DNA of 64,000 nt, taken from Myxosarcina sp. GI1. GTDB lineage: Bacteria > Cyanobacteriota > Cyanobacteriia > Cyanobacteriales > Xenococcaceae. Where the stretch lies: the NCBI RefSeq assembly GCF_000756305.1, contig NZ_JRFE01000028.1, positions 8,633 through 72,632 on the forward strand, given 5' to 3'. The position numbers were made by a program, and so were the translations under genes. Numbering within the stretch: the stretch's first letter is position 1; each line of letters starts with the position of its first letter. Shown piece by piece: positions 53,187-63,282 of the stretch. The notes under the pieces are model-generated. The model had not been told where the DNA came from, searched no databases, and saw only the letters and a list, made by a program, of their open reading frames with translations.

Positions 53187-55778
53187 TTAACCAGATGGCT
53201 CTACTGGAAAAGATCGTTTGCGACTGAGGCGATCGCCCTTACGACAGACAAGATCGAAAGCACAATAGTTGCAGGCTTTATTGTCTACATCTGGGTCAAC
53301 GGGATAGTATCCGCGATCTAAGTGCGATTTAACTCGTTCGGCAAAGGCGGCTAGTTCTTTGGAATCGGTTTTAGGTCGCTTGAAAGCTTGACGTTTGGTC
53401 AAAGAATAATAGGTAGCGGTTACGCTTGCTTCGGGATAAACTTTGGCGATCGCCTCTGCATATAGAGCCAGCTGAAGATCTAAGTTAGCTTTACCAGTTT
53501 TATCTTTCACTCCTACAGGTTTGGTACTGCTAGTTTTATAGTCAATTACAGCTAACCCTTCGGCAGTGCGATCAATCCGATCTACTTTGCCCTGAATTTG
53601 TAAGTTATGCCATTCAAAAGCAAATTCCCGTTCTCTGGCAATAACTTGGCAATCTGATGGTAAAAATTCTGAGGCACTAAGGTTTAAAGCCAGCAGTTTG
53701 AGATGTTCTTGGCGTTGGACTTCCCAGCCTGGTAGCTGAGTTAATTCTAATTCTTCTTCGGCGCGAATAAAGGCTCGCTCTAACTGTTCGCGATTAAAAT
53801 TTTCTAAGTCGGCAGCAGTGGCAACATTTTCTAGAGACAATTCCAAACAGCGATGATATAAATTACCTCTAAAAGCAGCACTTAAATCTAGTTCGGCTTC
53901 GGATAATTCTTGAAGTCTTAACAAACGTCTACTAAACCATTTAAACGGACATTGTCCCAATTGAGTTAGCTGTGAAGCACTCAAGATCTTACTCTCTGGT
54001 GCGATTTTTATACCGATAACGCCATCGTATTCATCTGCTATGGGTGCGAGTTCTCGATTAAGTTCTACCTGCCAGGCTTTAGCAATTTGAGGCAACAGGC
54101 TATCTTGCAATTGTTCTGGCTGTCTTAGATACCTGCGACGAGCAGCTTCAACACTGGCAAGAGGTAGATTAATGACTGGCTGAGGTTGCAGTCCCCAATT
54201 TGTTAGATAGGTACTAGGCAGCAAAGTATCTTTGGCAAGTGACTGAGGATAGGAAAAAATAATTTTCTGCTGCGGTATTGCCAGCAAACTAGAACAAATA
54301 AAGGCTTCTCTTTGCGCTAAATTGATGGCGGTATCGATGTTAAAACCCTGTCGGGCTAGCTGGCGGCGATCGCAAAAATCCAGTCTAGGATCGTCACTAA
54401 GAGACTGAGGAAACATACCTTCAGCCATACCCAACACAAAAACATATTTATACTTAGTACCGTATAAAGATGTAGGTGCGTGTAATTCTACTCCCCCTCT
54501 ACCAGGCTGTGCGGGTACACATAATAAAGCCAATGTTTCTTTAATGTCGCGAATAAAAGTTTGTTTGCTGACAGTCGCTAATTCTGGTTTGGTTAATTCC
54601 TGTAAAGCTTCTTTAACCCGATAAAAAGCCAGAATCTCTCGCGCCCATTTCTTACTATTTTCTAAAATTTCCCAGCTAGAAAATATTTCTAGCAGTCGCC
54701 CGATCCAATCTTTACGACTGCTAGTTTGTGGAAAGTTTAATAGATTTAAATCTAATCCTAACTCTTGCCAGCCTTTAAAACTTTGCGGATGCGTAGTTCT
54801 AGCTCGTTCCCAAACTTCTGCAGACATTTGCTTTACTAAAGGATGAAAGAGTAGTTTAGCGGTAGCTTCAAAAGCAAATTCGGTTTCTATTACCTCCATT
54901 AGCAGCTTTAACCAGGCACCGACGCGAGTAGCTTCTAAGGCAACTTCATACCAAACTCGGATCGGTAGCTGATATTCCCAGGCAATGTCAATGAGTGTTT
55001 CGCCATACAGCCTTTCATCTCTAGCTACTAAAACGATATCTTTAGCTTTTACTCCCTCATTTAGCAATGCTTTGACCTGAGTTAAAACTCCTCGTACTTC
55101 GGCATCTAAATTGGAATATGAATGCAAAGTTTTGTTTTCTGGCAGATTTTTAGGATTTATATGAGGAGAAACTAGAGAACTAGCTGCTAAAGTTGATTTT
55201 ACCCCATTACCTAACACCCAACCCCAATCTTGTAGCCAGGCGATCGCTCTACTTTCAGCAGGCAAGACTATAATACTGCCGTCTCCTGCAACTGTATCGA
55301 TAAATGCCAATTCATCTCTAGCAGGAATTAAGTAACCATAAAATAAATAGGCAGCGGGAGTTCCCCCACCGTGCCAAAAGACCTCGGCAGGATCGAGATA
55401 ATTTTGACTCCGCAGACGTTGTTGATAGGCTAGTGCCAAATTAGCCAACTGCTGAATTTTTGGCGATGAATTTTGCTGTAACACTTTTAGATCGCTGCCG
55501 CTATGAAACAATTCGCGAATCGGAGTTAAAAAAGCTCGCGCCGTACCAGTAACATCGTGAGTTCCTACGATTTCTCTCACTGCATCTTGTAGCCAACGGC
55601 GACTGAGTAAAGCTGAAGCTATATTCCATCCCTGACGGCGTACTACATTTTGAGCCAGGCTTTCTAAGCTACAGTGCGGTACTTTTAAGTAATTAGCGAT
55701 CGCCTTACTAGAAGTAATAATTTTTAAATCTTGACTCGCAGAATTTACTCCAATCTCAGAGACGATATATCTGTGCAT
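53187..55778 (-). CDS. AddB-like recombination nuclease (PD-(D/E)XK family)
   Basis: An 863-residue protein. The N-terminal and central parts look like an inactivated UvrD-type helicase fold as in AddB/RexB (YKYVFVLGMAEGMFPQSLSD near the centre). The C-terminal nuclease has GKVDRIDRTAEGLAVIDYKT with the PD-(D/E)XK acidic and Lys residues. Iron-sulfur cysteines are split as QCPFKWFSRR upstream and KACNYCAFDLVCR at the end, the AddB/Cas4 pattern. It probably processes double-strand DNA ends for RecA. An AddA-type helicase partner is not in the window. Confidence 0.82.
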   Translation of the reverse strand: MHRYIVSEIGVNSASQDLKIITSSKAIANYLKVPHCSLESLAQNVVRRQGWNIASALLSRRWLQDAVREIVGTHDVTGTARAFLTPIRELFHSGSDLKVLQQNSSPKIQQLANLALAYQQRLRSQNYLDPAEVFWHGGGTPAAYLFYGYLIPARDELAFIDTVAGDGSIIVLPAESRAIAWLQDWGWVLGNGVKSTLAASSLVSPHINPKNLPENKTLHSYSNLDAEVRGVLTQVKALLNEGVKAKDIVLVARDERLYGETLIDIAWEYQLPIRVWYEVALEATRVGAWLKLLMEVIETEFAFEATAKLLFHPLVKQMSAEVWERARTTHPQSFKGWQELGLDLNLLNFPQTSSRKDWIGRLLEIFSSWEILENSKKWAREILAFYRVKEALQELTKPELATVSKQTFIRDIKETLALLCVPAQPGRGGVELHAPTSLYGTKYKYVFVLGMAEGMFPQSLSDDPRLDFCDRRQLARQGFNIDTAINLAQREAFICSSLLAIPQQKIIFSYPQSLAKDTLLPSTYLTNWGLQPQPVINLPLASVEAARRRYLRQPEQLQDSLLPQIAKAWQVELNRELAPIADEYDGVIGIKIAPESKILSASQLTQLGQCPFKWFSRRLLRLQELSEAELDLSAAFRGNLYHRCLELSLENVATAADLENFNREQLERAFIRAEEELELTQLPGWEVQRQEHLKLLALNLSASEFLPSDCQVIAREREFAFEWHNLQIQGKVDRIDRTAEGLAVIDYKTSSTKPVGVKDKTGKANLDLQLALYAEAIAKVYPEASVTATYYSLTKRQAFKRPKTDSKELAAFAERVKSHLDRGYYPVDPDVDNKACNYCAFDLVCRKGDRLSRKRSFPVEPSG

Positions 55779-55783
55779 TTATT

Positions 55784-56611
55784 TCAATTTAGCAATTGCA
55801 TAACTGCATCTGTAATAGCATTTGGTATCCACAGTATGACAGGAGTAGCAAGCAAACACATAATACCTGCAATACCTGCTAGAGGCTGTCGGTCTACACC
55901 TGTTATCCAAACTATTTCTTGTTTATAAGTCAGCAATTGAGCCGAGTCAATACAGGTCAAGCCACAAATCCAGCCCGTATGAAGTCCCCAAGCCAAACCA
56001 ATACTACCGCCATCTACAATTTTGGCAACTGTTAAAACCATTCCCATTAACCACAAACCAGGTAGCTGGGGAATAGTTTGTTTTCTTTCCCAAACTAAAT
56101 GCAACAGAGCAAAAATAATGCTTGCTATGGTGGCAGCCAACCAGTAGGGCAAATCTATGGTTAATTCTCTAATTACATAACCGCGAAAAACTAGTTCTTC
56201 AACAAAACTTATTGCCAAACTCAATCCAAAAATTGGCAAAAATAAAGCCCGTAAAAACTGCCAATTTTGCCAATGCCATTTGATTAAATCCAATTTGAAT
56301 TCAACACCAAAAACTATTGCTAACTCGGCTAAACTAATCATTAAGCCCCAGCTAAAAGATGCTGCCAAGCTCAATTGCCAGTCTAAACCAAAATCTAAAA
56401 AAGATAGTCCCTCAAATCTGGTTTGCCACCAAAGAATTAAAGGCGCGATCGGATAAAGAGTTGCCAGGAGAATTAACTTTTGATTTGTGGTTAGAGAGCG
56501 ATTGGGCAGGCATTGGATTTTTCGCGAAACTAACACGCCAATTGGCAACCAAATAATAGCCCAGGCAATAAAGAAAAAAGCTACTTTTGACAGAGATGTA
56601 GCAAACATCAA
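55784..56611 (-). CDS. CPBP-family intramembrane protease-like protein
   Basis: A 275-residue protein with about seven hydrophobic helices. The CPBP (CAAX-processing/bacteriocin-processing, ABI) motif 1 EELVFRGYVIREL provides the Glu-Glu-x3-Arg residues. The second motif is the His of IIFALLHLVWERK, and a third lies in GLAWGLHTGWICG. These are intramembrane metalloproteases, or scaffold proteins of that fold. It lies 5 bases upstream of the AddB-like gene on the same strand. Confidence 0.88.
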   Translation of the reverse strand: MMFATSLSKVAFFFIAWAIIWLPIGVLVSRKIQCLPNRSLTTNQKLILLATLYPIAPLILWWQTRFEGLSFLDFGLDWQLSLAASFSWGLMISLAELAIVFGVEFKLDLIKWHWQNWQFLRALFLPIFGLSLAISFVEELVFRGYVIRELTIDLPYWLAATIASIIFALLHLVWERKQTIPQLPGLWLMGMVLTVAKIVDGGSIGLAWGLHTGWICGLTCIDSAQLLTYKQEIVWITGVDRQPLAGIAGIMCLLATPVILWIPNAITDAVMQLLN

Positions 56612-56683
56612 AACTGTTTAAATAGAACACTATCGCCCTTACTAACCAGGGCGATTTATGACAAATAATCTCTCAATCGCAGA

Positions 56684-57076
56684 TTAATTTTCTAAAACTC
56701 CGTTTTCATCGCCGTCAATTTGTTTGAGATGAATGTGTTTATAACCTAACTTAATTTCAAATTTATCTCCTTCTTTCAAACCCATAGCTTGAGTATAGGT
56801 AGAACCAATAACTATTTGTCCATTTTTGTGAACGCTTACACGATATGTGGGTTCGCGTCCTCTACCATCTTTTGCACCTTCAGGATCGAGAGGAACACCT
56901 TTTGCAGCCAGCACTGCATCATAAAAATCGGTTAAATTTACACGAACTTGGTTGTCTTTTGTAGTAGTGTAATATCCACATCGTTTTGCTGTTTCTCTTC
57001 TTGGTAAATGGGATAGCTCTTTGACTTTTTGAAGTAATGCTTTTCCTGTTAGAGCAGCGATTGCCGTTTCACTCAT
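56684..57076 (-). CDS. cyAbrB-family transcriptional regulator
   Basis: A 130-residue cyanobacterial AbrB-like protein. It begins with ALTGKALLQKVKELSHLPRR and TAKRCGYYTT, then VRVNLTDFYDAVLAAKG. The DNA-binding AbrB part, at the C-terminus unlike in Bacillus AbrB, reads GRGREPTYRVSVHKNGQIVI then EGDKFEIKLGYKHIHLKQI. cyAbrB proteins tune nitrogen and carbon metabolism genes and act partly like nucleoid proteins. Which of the two usual paralogues this is cannot be decided here. Confidence 0.93.
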   Translation of the reverse strand: MSETAIAALTGKALLQKVKELSHLPRRETAKRCGYYTTTKDNQVRVNLTDFYDAVLAAKGVPLDPEGAKDGRGREPTYRVSVHKNGQIVIGSTYTQAMGLKEGDKFEIKLGYKHIHLKQIDGDENGVLEN

Positions 57077-57758
57077 AATTTCTAAATCTTTCCTTAATTT
57101 TCCACTTAATTGAGAACAGAATTGTTCAATTATAATTTACATTATAAAAAATATACCGTTAATTCCCTAAAATGTCACAACTTTTTTGAGGATTATCATA
57201 ATATTTTTAATAAATCCCAAAACAATTTTATGATATTTTAATTTGTCGTTCAAACTCGAATAAATTATATACATAATAAACTTTAGCAATATTTGACTAC
57301 AAAAATCTATGCTTCTAGCAGAAGTAAGATATTTAATAAAAGTAAAGTTAAATACTGCTCTAGAAAACCGACTACACCAAAAGTAGCTTGACTATCCATA
57401 CTAGAAGTCTAATATATAGTAATTCTTGCTTAAGTTTAGAAGTTTTGATTCAGGTCAGAGCATAGATATTTCAGCAAATACTATTAAGTAACCCCCAAAC
57501 TCAGTTGTTGGAGAAAACTTTATGCTTCGCTGCTGCCAAAAGCGGCGTTGCCAATCTATAGCACGAAATTAAAAAGTAATGTGTTTGTAGCTGTTAGCTT
57601 TTTAGTTTATCTATTCAATCGCGAACATGATAAAAACGCACCTCTATACAGCAACACCCAAAAAGCTAGACTCTGAGATTGAAAAAACACCAATTTATTT
57701 AGAGTTTTTTTAAAATTGATAATTATAATCTACATACCCCTGGAGGTTGGAAACTAAC
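57077..57758. other. Intergenic region upstream of cyAbrB
   Basis: About 680 AT-rich bases with no convincing gene. The segment 57520-57560 contains small GC-rich pieces (CTGCTGCC-AAAA-GCGGCG) that look like a worn hairpin element. The rest shows no repeat or structure that I could identify. The cyAbrB promoter should lie near 57100-57300. Confidence 0.5.
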
Positions 57759-59072
57759 TCAACCAGAATATCGAACGCGATAAATACGACCGTTAGATTC
57801 TTCTGTAAACAGCAAGCTACCATCTGGTAAAACCAATAAACCTACAGGACGACCCCAAGTTGTGGGTACGCTGGGTTCGGTTAAAAAACCCGTGACAAAA
57901 TCTTGATAGTAGCCTTGAGGTTGTCCTTTACTAAAAGGAATAAAAACAAGTTTATAACCAGTTCCTCTCTGGCGATTCCAAGAACCCCGAAAAGCGACAA
58001 AAGCACCGTTATGATATTCAGCAGGAAAAGTTTCTTTGTCGTAGAATTGTAAACCTAAAGCGGCAGAATGAGACTGAAACAAAACATCGGGAGTTTGAGT
58101 TTTGGCTGCTAACTCTGGATTGGTACTTTTTCCTCCTTGCAAATGACGCGGATCGAGTAAATTGGGCTTCAAATAAGCATAAGGCCAGCCGTAAAATTCT
58201 TCTTTTTCTAACTTGGTAAAATAATCGGGAACGAGATTATCGCCTAATTTATCTCTTTCATTGACGGTGGCATAAAGTTCTTTAGTAACAGGATGAAAAT
58301 CGAGTCCGACAGGATTCCGCAAGCCATATGCAAATGTTTCTTGCTGCGAACCATCGAGATTCATTATTTGTACCGAGGCTCTCGGTAATGGTTCCGTACT
58401 GGCATTAGAACGCGAACCAATGGAAACATAAAGTTTTTGCCCATTGGGAGAAACTACTATATTTCTCGTCCAGTGCTGATTGTAGCCACCGCCAGGAAGC
58501 TTGGCTATGTGTTCTCCTTTACCCGTAATTTGCTCGTTGTTCGGATCGAAAACATAGCGGCGCACTTCATTTTGATTCCCTAAAAAGAAATAATTGTTGG
58601 CGAATGCCATGCCAAAAGGTAAATCTAAACCATTGCTAGTATCGGCAAATATTTGTTTATTTTCGGCAAATCCATCGCTGTCTTCATCGCGCAATAGCGT
58701 AATTTTATTGGCTTTACTTTGAGCTACCAAAACATTTCCATTAGGAGTAAGACTCAACCAACGAGGACTATCTAAATTGTCGGCAAAAATATTAATTTCA
58801 AATCCTTCAGGAACGTTTAATGTTGGATTATCTGGAATGGAAATTACTTGAGGACTGGCAGAAGCACTATTAGTAGCATAAGGTTCTGGTAGTTCATCTG
58901 GCGTGATTTTAATTGGTTTGGGCTGTAGTGGTTCGGTCGTAATCTTCTTAGTAGAAACGAGTTGGTTAGAAGTAGTTTGTGCTAAATCTGGAGAACTGCT
59001 GAATGCTTTACAAGAAGTTAAGAAAGTTAATGAGGTTAATAAAACAAATGTTGTTATTTGTCGTCGCTTCAT
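57759..59072 (-). CDS. PQQ-type glucose/sorbosone dehydrogenase-like lipoprotein
   Basis: A 437-residue protein with a lipoprotein signal (TTFVLLTSLTFLTSC, lipid Cys at about residue 21). After a Thr/Pro-rich linker comes a six-bladed beta-propeller of the sorbosone/soluble glucose dehydrogenase family: VPEGFEINIFADNLDSPRWL, then HWTRNIVVSPNGQKLYVSIG, AYGLRNPVGLDFHPVTKELY, and FYGWPYAYL. Members are periplasmic and may use PQQ, but cyanobacteria rarely make PQQ, so the cofactor and substrate are uncertain. Confidence 0.85.
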   Translation of the reverse strand: MKRRQITTFVLLTSLTFLTSCKAFSSSPDLAQTTSNQLVSTKKITTEPLQPKPIKITPDELPEPYATNSASASPQVISIPDNPTLNVPEGFEINIFADNLDSPRWLSLTPNGNVLVAQSKANKITLLRDEDSDGFAENKQIFADTSNGLDLPFGMAFANNYFFLGNQNEVRRYVFDPNNEQITGKGEHIAKLPGGGYNQHWTRNIVVSPNGQKLYVSIGSRSNASTEPLPRASVQIMNLDGSQQETFAYGLRNPVGLDFHPVTKELYATVNERDKLGDNLVPDYFTKLEKEEFYGWPYAYLKPNLLDPRHLQGGKSTNPELAAKTQTPDVLFQSHSAALGLQFYDKETFPAEYHNGAFVAFRGSWNRQRGTGYKLVFIPFSKGQPQGYYQDFVTGFLTEPSVPTTWGRPVGLLVLPDGSLLFTEESNGRIYRVRYSG

Positions 59073-59177
59073 AGCGTTAAGTTTAGTATACTCGTATTTA
59101 TATTTTAGAGTTTTAAACTAAGTCGAGCGGCTTGCTGATATTTTTAAAATGGTAGCAACAGATTGAAACTAAATTTA

Positions 59178-60407
59178 TTATCTTTTTATTTGTTCTATCT
59201 GGTTAGTAAAATAATTGACGCGATAGTTTAGAGATAAAGCTAATTTCAAACCTTGCTGATAAAAAAATTTAGCTCGGTCGTAGTCATTTAAATCTCGATA
59301 GATCTTGCCCAGGCGATCGCAAGTCTCCATCCAGCCATAATAATCGTAAGCTTGCTGTTGGAGTTTAATTTGTTGTTGATAAGTAGCGATCGCTTTGTTT
59401 ATTTGCTCTTGCTGTTGATAGAGTAAAGCTAATGCTGACAGTGCTTCTGTAGCTAGAGCCAACTGCTGTGTATTGGCAGCCAAACTATATGCTTGACGAT
59501 AATAATTTATCGCTTTTTTTGGGCTATTTAATTCTTTGTAGTCTCTGGCGATGTCTAGCTCGATCGCGGCAAGTTCTTTGATGTTTTGTTCCCGTGTGTA
59601 TTTTTCTGCCAGACGCTTTTTAACAGCGATCGCTCTATTGAGTTGCTTATTACGATCGTAAATTGTCGCTAGTTTATTTAGATAAACAGCTTCGTTGTCG
59701 GCAAGATCGGGAGAACGCTTAGAGTTAAATTTGGCTAACAATTCTTCATATACTTTGGCAGCTTCAGCATAATTAAATAAATCTAAATAGAGTGTGCCTA
59801 AAATCTCTAAATACTCTCGTTCCGATTTTAAATCTTCTGTCGCTCCGACACGCTCGACCATTTGCCGATAGATATCGATAGCGCGATCGAGATAGCGAAT
59901 TTTTCGATAGGCTGTACCTAACTCCTGCAAAAGTGCGGTTGTAAGATTATTTTTGGCAGCGGCAGCAGTGTGAATTTCTGTCAATCTTTTGGACATCGCT
60001 CTAAGATCGAAACCGCGATTTTGTTGCCAGGCGATACTGCCAATTCTACCTAAAGCAGATACCTCGGCTAAGTTACCAACTGCTCGCTGTAATCTTAACT
60101 CTCTATACCAAAGAGTAAATGCCCCTTCGACGTTTCCTGTCGCTAATCGAGCTTTAGCTTGTCGATCGATTCTTTCTATTTCGCGTTCGATCCGACTGAT
60201 TTCAAAGTCAGACAGGGGGCGATCGCTTGAAGCTGGCGGTAATAAAGGATCTGGTTGAGTAACTTCTAAAGGGTGAAGATTATTACTGCTGGCGATGGTA
60301 GTAAACACTGTAGTTTCAGCAATAGCGACCGTTAACAAGACCGATAAGACTGCGGTTAATTTATTAAACTTTATAAACCTGGAATTACTAAACACTACCC
60401 CTGCCAA
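59178..60407 (-). CDS. Tetratricopeptide repeat protein, exported
   Basis: A 409-residue protein with an N-terminal hydrophobic segment (LTAVLSVLLTVAIAETTVFT). It carries about seven TPR-type helical hairpins from residue 95 on, for example AIDIYRQMVERVGATEDLKS, AAKVYEELLAKF, AINYYRQAYSLAANTQQLAL and DYDRAKFFYQQGLKLAL. TPR arrays are protein-binding scaffolds. The partner is unknown. The start is TTG at 60407; GTG codons a few residues later are alternatives. Confidence 0.8.
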   Translation of the reverse strand: MAGVVFSNSRFIKFNKLTAVLSVLLTVAIAETTVFTTIASSNNLHPLEVTQPDPLLPPASSDRPLSDFEISRIEREIERIDRQAKARLATGNVEGAFTLWYRELRLQRAVGNLAEVSALGRIGSIAWQQNRGFDLRAMSKRLTEIHTAAAAKNNLTTALLQELGTAYRKIRYLDRAIDIYRQMVERVGATEDLKSEREYLEILGTLYLDLFNYAEAAKVYEELLAKFNSKRSPDLADNEAVYLNKLATIYDRNKQLNRAIAVKKRLAEKYTREQNIKELAAIELDIARDYKELNSPKKAINYYRQAYSLAANTQQLALATEALSALALLYQQQEQINKAIATYQQQIKLQQQAYDYYGWMETCDRLGKIYRDLNDYDRAKFFYQQGLKLALSLNYRVNYFTNQIEQIKR

Positions 60408-60475
60408 ATAAATTATGTTTCTAGAATCGAAGACTGCTACATTAAACTGTATGTTTCTAGCAGAAGAAAATAGCC

Positions 60476-61774
60476 GTGAGCGATCGCCAACTGCAATTAT
60501 CTAGAAAAATTCTATCTACAAGCCATCAGGCAACAGTAATCTGCCTTAATAAAAATTATCTCTCAACTATATTTTTCCCAAAAGAGACTTTCAATAAAAT
60601 CGAGCGAAAATTGTTTTTCTTGCTTAAAAGCTTTGCTACTGTGCTGATTGGTTTGGTTTTATGCTTTTCTCTAACGGGCTGTACTCCACCAAAACGATTG
60701 GCAGCATCAGAGAGAATTTTTACCGATTTATCATTAGAATTTCTCGATAAGTACGAACTCCCCAAAACTATTTATGAAGATACGCCAGTCGGAGGTCTTT
60801 CGGCGATTGCTTACGACCGCAATTTGGGTTTGTTCTATGCTATTTCAGACGATCGCAGCCAACGCGCTCCCGCTCGTTTTTATACTTTAAAACTAGATTT
60901 AAAATCGGATAACAATACGGGAATTAAAATAAATAGCTTAGAAGTCAAAAACGTAACTTTTCTACGTGACGCAAACGGCAACACTTATGCTCAAGGTACT
61001 ATTGATGCTGAAGGCATCGGTCTGTCTCCTAGAAAAACGGTATTTGTTAGTAGTGAAGGAGATCCCAAGTTAAATGTCGCTCCTTTTATCGCCGAATTTG
61101 ACCTTGAAACAGGTACAAAAAAATTAGACGCAACTATTCCCCAACGTTATTTACCAGATAGCAGTGGGACTGAACCAAAAGGAATACAAGAAAATCTAGC
61201 TTTTGAATCTTTGACTTTAAGCCAAAGCGGTTTATTATCGGACGATCCTTTTCGTCTGTTTGTAGCTACGGAGTCAGCATTAACTCAAGATAAAGCTGAT
61301 TCTGCCGATGTCGAGACGAGAATTCGTTTTCTGCACTACTCTATCGATTCGTTTAGCAAGCCCGTACTTTTAGCCGAACATCTTTATTTGTTAGAACCAG
61401 CACCTCCAGAGGTAATTGCTAACGGACTAACCGAACTAGTAGCTTTAGATTTAGAAGGAAAATTTCTTAGTTTGGAAAGAACTTTTGGCTTTACTGGAGT
61501 AGGAGCAAAAATTTTTCAGGTAGTTGTAGGTGACGCTACTGATATTACTAATGTAGCTAGTCTCAAAGGACAACTAGGACAAATCAAACCATTAAAAAAG
61601 AAATTACTGTTCGATCTTAGTGAATTAGGTATTTATCTAGATAATCTCGAAGGAATGACATTAGGTCCGCGCTTACCAGATGGCAGTCAAAGTTTATTAT
61701 TAGTAAGCGATGACAATTTTAATGAAGAACAAATAACCCAATTTTTGCTATTTCGTCTAGTTAATGGATCGTAG
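60476..61774 (+). CDS. Phytase-like esterase-domain lipoprotein
   Basis: A 432-residue protein beginning with GTG. A long N-terminal stretch ends in a lipobox (LVLCFSLTGC, Cys near residue 69), so it is an outer or plasma membrane lipoprotein. The main part is the esterase-like-activity-of-phytase domain, with GGLSAIAYDRNLGLFYAISD near the start, DAEGIGLSPRKTVFVSSEGD in the middle and NLEGMTLGPRLPDGSQSLLL with DDNF at the end. The substrate is unknown. An internal start nearer the signal peptide would shorten the unusually long leader. Confidence 0.82.
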   Translation: MSDRQLQLSRKILSTSHQATVICLNKNYLSTIFFPKETFNKIERKLFFLLKSFATVLIGLVLCFSLTGCTPPKRLAASERIFTDLSLEFLDKYELPKTIYEDTPVGGLSAIAYDRNLGLFYAISDDRSQRAPARFYTLKLDLKSDNNTGIKINSLEVKNVTFLRDANGNTYAQGTIDAEGIGLSPRKTVFVSSEGDPKLNVAPFIAEFDLETGTKKLDATIPQRYLPDSSGTEPKGIQENLAFESLTLSQSGLLSDDPFRLFVATESALTQDKADSADVETRIRFLHYSIDSFSKPVLLAEHLYLLEPAPPEVIANGLTELVALDLEGKFLSLERTFGFTGVGAKIFQVVVGDATDITNVASLKGQLGQIKPLKKKLLFDLSELGIYLDNLEGMTLGPRLPDGSQSLLLVSDDNFNEEQITQFLLFRLVNGS

Positions 61775-61912
61775 AAGTAGAGTATGGGAAGCAGAGAAGA
61801 TGGAGAGAGTAAGAGAAATTTGTCTCTTTATCTAACCTGCCACGTGACTCCATTCTTAATACTTCATAATTTTTTATAGCCTAAAAAACTTTTTATTTTC
61901 TACTTTTTTTTC

Positions 61913-62506
61913 ATGACACATTCTCAAGATATAACTACCTTAGTACGCTGGATGGCAGCAGACTTTAGCAATCAAGAACAGGCTTACGCCAATCCTCCAT
62001 TTTATGCTCATATTCGCGTTTGTATGCGCCCCCTTCCAGACGATTTACTAGACGGCAAAAGTTTGTTTTTAGAACAGGCTTATGATTTTGCCCTCCATCT
62101 CCCCTACCGACTGCGAGTATTAAAGTTTAGTTTGGTAGAAGACCGCATCCAACTAGAAAACTATAAAGTTAAGGACGCAGAAAAATTTTATGGTGCCTCG
62201 CGCGATCGCCAAAAGCTGCAAAATCTCACTGCCGACGTAATTGAAAAAATGCAGGGCTGCGATATGGATGTGGACTGGACTGGCAACAGCTTTAAAGGAG
62301 AAATCCAGCCAGGAAAAAACTGTATGGTCGAACGTAATGGCAGAATGACTTATTTAGTTAATAGCTTTGAAGTTACTCCAGAAAAGTTAATTAGTTTAGA
62401 TCGCGGACGCGACCCTGAAACAGACGAACTAGTATGGGGTTCGGTGGCAGGTGCTTTTCACTTTCAACCTATCCAAAGTTTTGCCGATGAGGTTACTTCG
62501 GACTAG
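61913..62506 (+). CDS. cpcT: Chromophore lyase CpcT/CpeT family
   Basis: A 197-residue lyase of the CpcT/CpeT fold, which attaches phycocyanobilin to Cys153 of the phycocyanin beta subunit (CpcT) or handles phycoerythrin (CpeT). Family stretches are DFSNQEQAYANPPFYAHIRV, FLEQAYDFALHLPYRLRVLK and CMVERNGRMTYLVNSFEV, ending with DELVWGSVAGAFHF. It is separated from phycobilisome genes here, as is common. CpcT is preferred because no phycoerythrin genes are seen, but the window is too small to exclude CpeT. Confidence 0.9.
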   Translation: MTHSQDITTLVRWMAADFSNQEQAYANPPFYAHIRVCMRPLPDDLLDGKSLFLEQAYDFALHLPYRLRVLKFSLVEDRIQLENYKVKDAEKFYGASRDRQKLQNLTADVIEKMQGCDMDVDWTGNSFKGEIQPGKNCMVERNGRMTYLVNSFEVTPEKLISLDRGRDPETDELVWGSVAGAFHFQPIQSFADEVTSD

Positions 62507-62535
62507 TACTAAAAAATAGTGTCTTTTATTTCTTG

Positions 62536-63282
62536 ATGAAAAAATATTTTATTGCGATTTCTCTCACCCTATCTGTAGTCTTATTAGTTTTAATTAACTT
62601 TACCTATACGCCAGTTGCTTCAGCCCAAGATAATAATACTAACTCTTACTACCGAGAAAAAGCCATTCATAACCCCGATGGTATTGGTAAATTTTATCTT
62701 GGTCGAGAAATTGCTAAAGTTATGGGACATCAGGCAAAGGACTGGTTGGAAAGACCGAGTCGAGAAAGAGAAGAAAGACCCCAGCAAACGGTAGCCGAAT
62801 TAGAATTGAAACCTGATGATATAGTTGCCGATCTCGGTGCGGGAACGGGTTACTTTAGCTTTCGTATCGCTAGAGAAATACCCCAGGGTAAAGTTTATGC
62901 TGTCGATGTTCAGCCTGAAATGCTCGACGCGCTTAATGATTCTAAAGCAGCAAATAAGATTGAAAATGTTGAAGCGGTTTTAGGAGAGGTAGACGATCCT
63001 AACTTACCCCAAGACAGTATTGACCTGGCTTTTATGGTAGATGCCTATCATGAATTTGAATACCCTAGAGAAATGATGAAAGGGCTGGTTAAAGCACTCA
63101 AACCTCAAGGTAGAGTAGTTTTGGTAGAATACCGCCAAGAAAACCCCTTTGTTCTCATCAAACCCCTGCATAAGATGAGCGAAAAACAAGTCAAAAAAGA
63201 AATGAAAGCTGTCGGTTTGCAATGGCAACAAACCAAAGAATTTTTGCCCGAACAGCATTTTTTGGTATTTAACAAATCTTAG
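62536..63282 (+). CDS. Class I SAM-dependent methyltransferase with signal peptide
   Basis: About 248 residues. The N-terminus (KKYFIAISLTLSVVLLVLIN) and the following PVASAQDNN look like a cleavable signal peptide (ASA-QD). The SAM-binding motif I is DIVADLGAGTGYFSFRIARE at about residues 95-114. VYAVDVQPEMLDALNDSKAA (motif II) and the post-I DLAFMVDAYHEFEYPREMMK follow. An ATG at 62536 is preferred over the TTG one codon earlier. Export of a SAM enzyme is odd, but signal-bearing relatives are known in bacteria. The target is unknown. It overlaps the stop codon of the convergent VOC gene. Confidence 0.85.
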   Translation: MKKYFIAISLTLSVVLLVLINFTYTPVASAQDNNTNSYYREKAIHNPDGIGKFYLGREIAKVMGHQAKDWLERPSREREERPQQTVAELELKPDDIVADLGAGTGYFSFRIAREIPQGKVYAVDVQPEMLDALNDSKAANKIENVEAVLGEVDDPNLPQDSIDLAFMVDAYHEFEYPREMMKGLVKALKPQGRVVLVEYRQENPFVLIKPLHKMSEKQVKKEMKAVGLQWQQTKEFLPEQHFLVFNKS

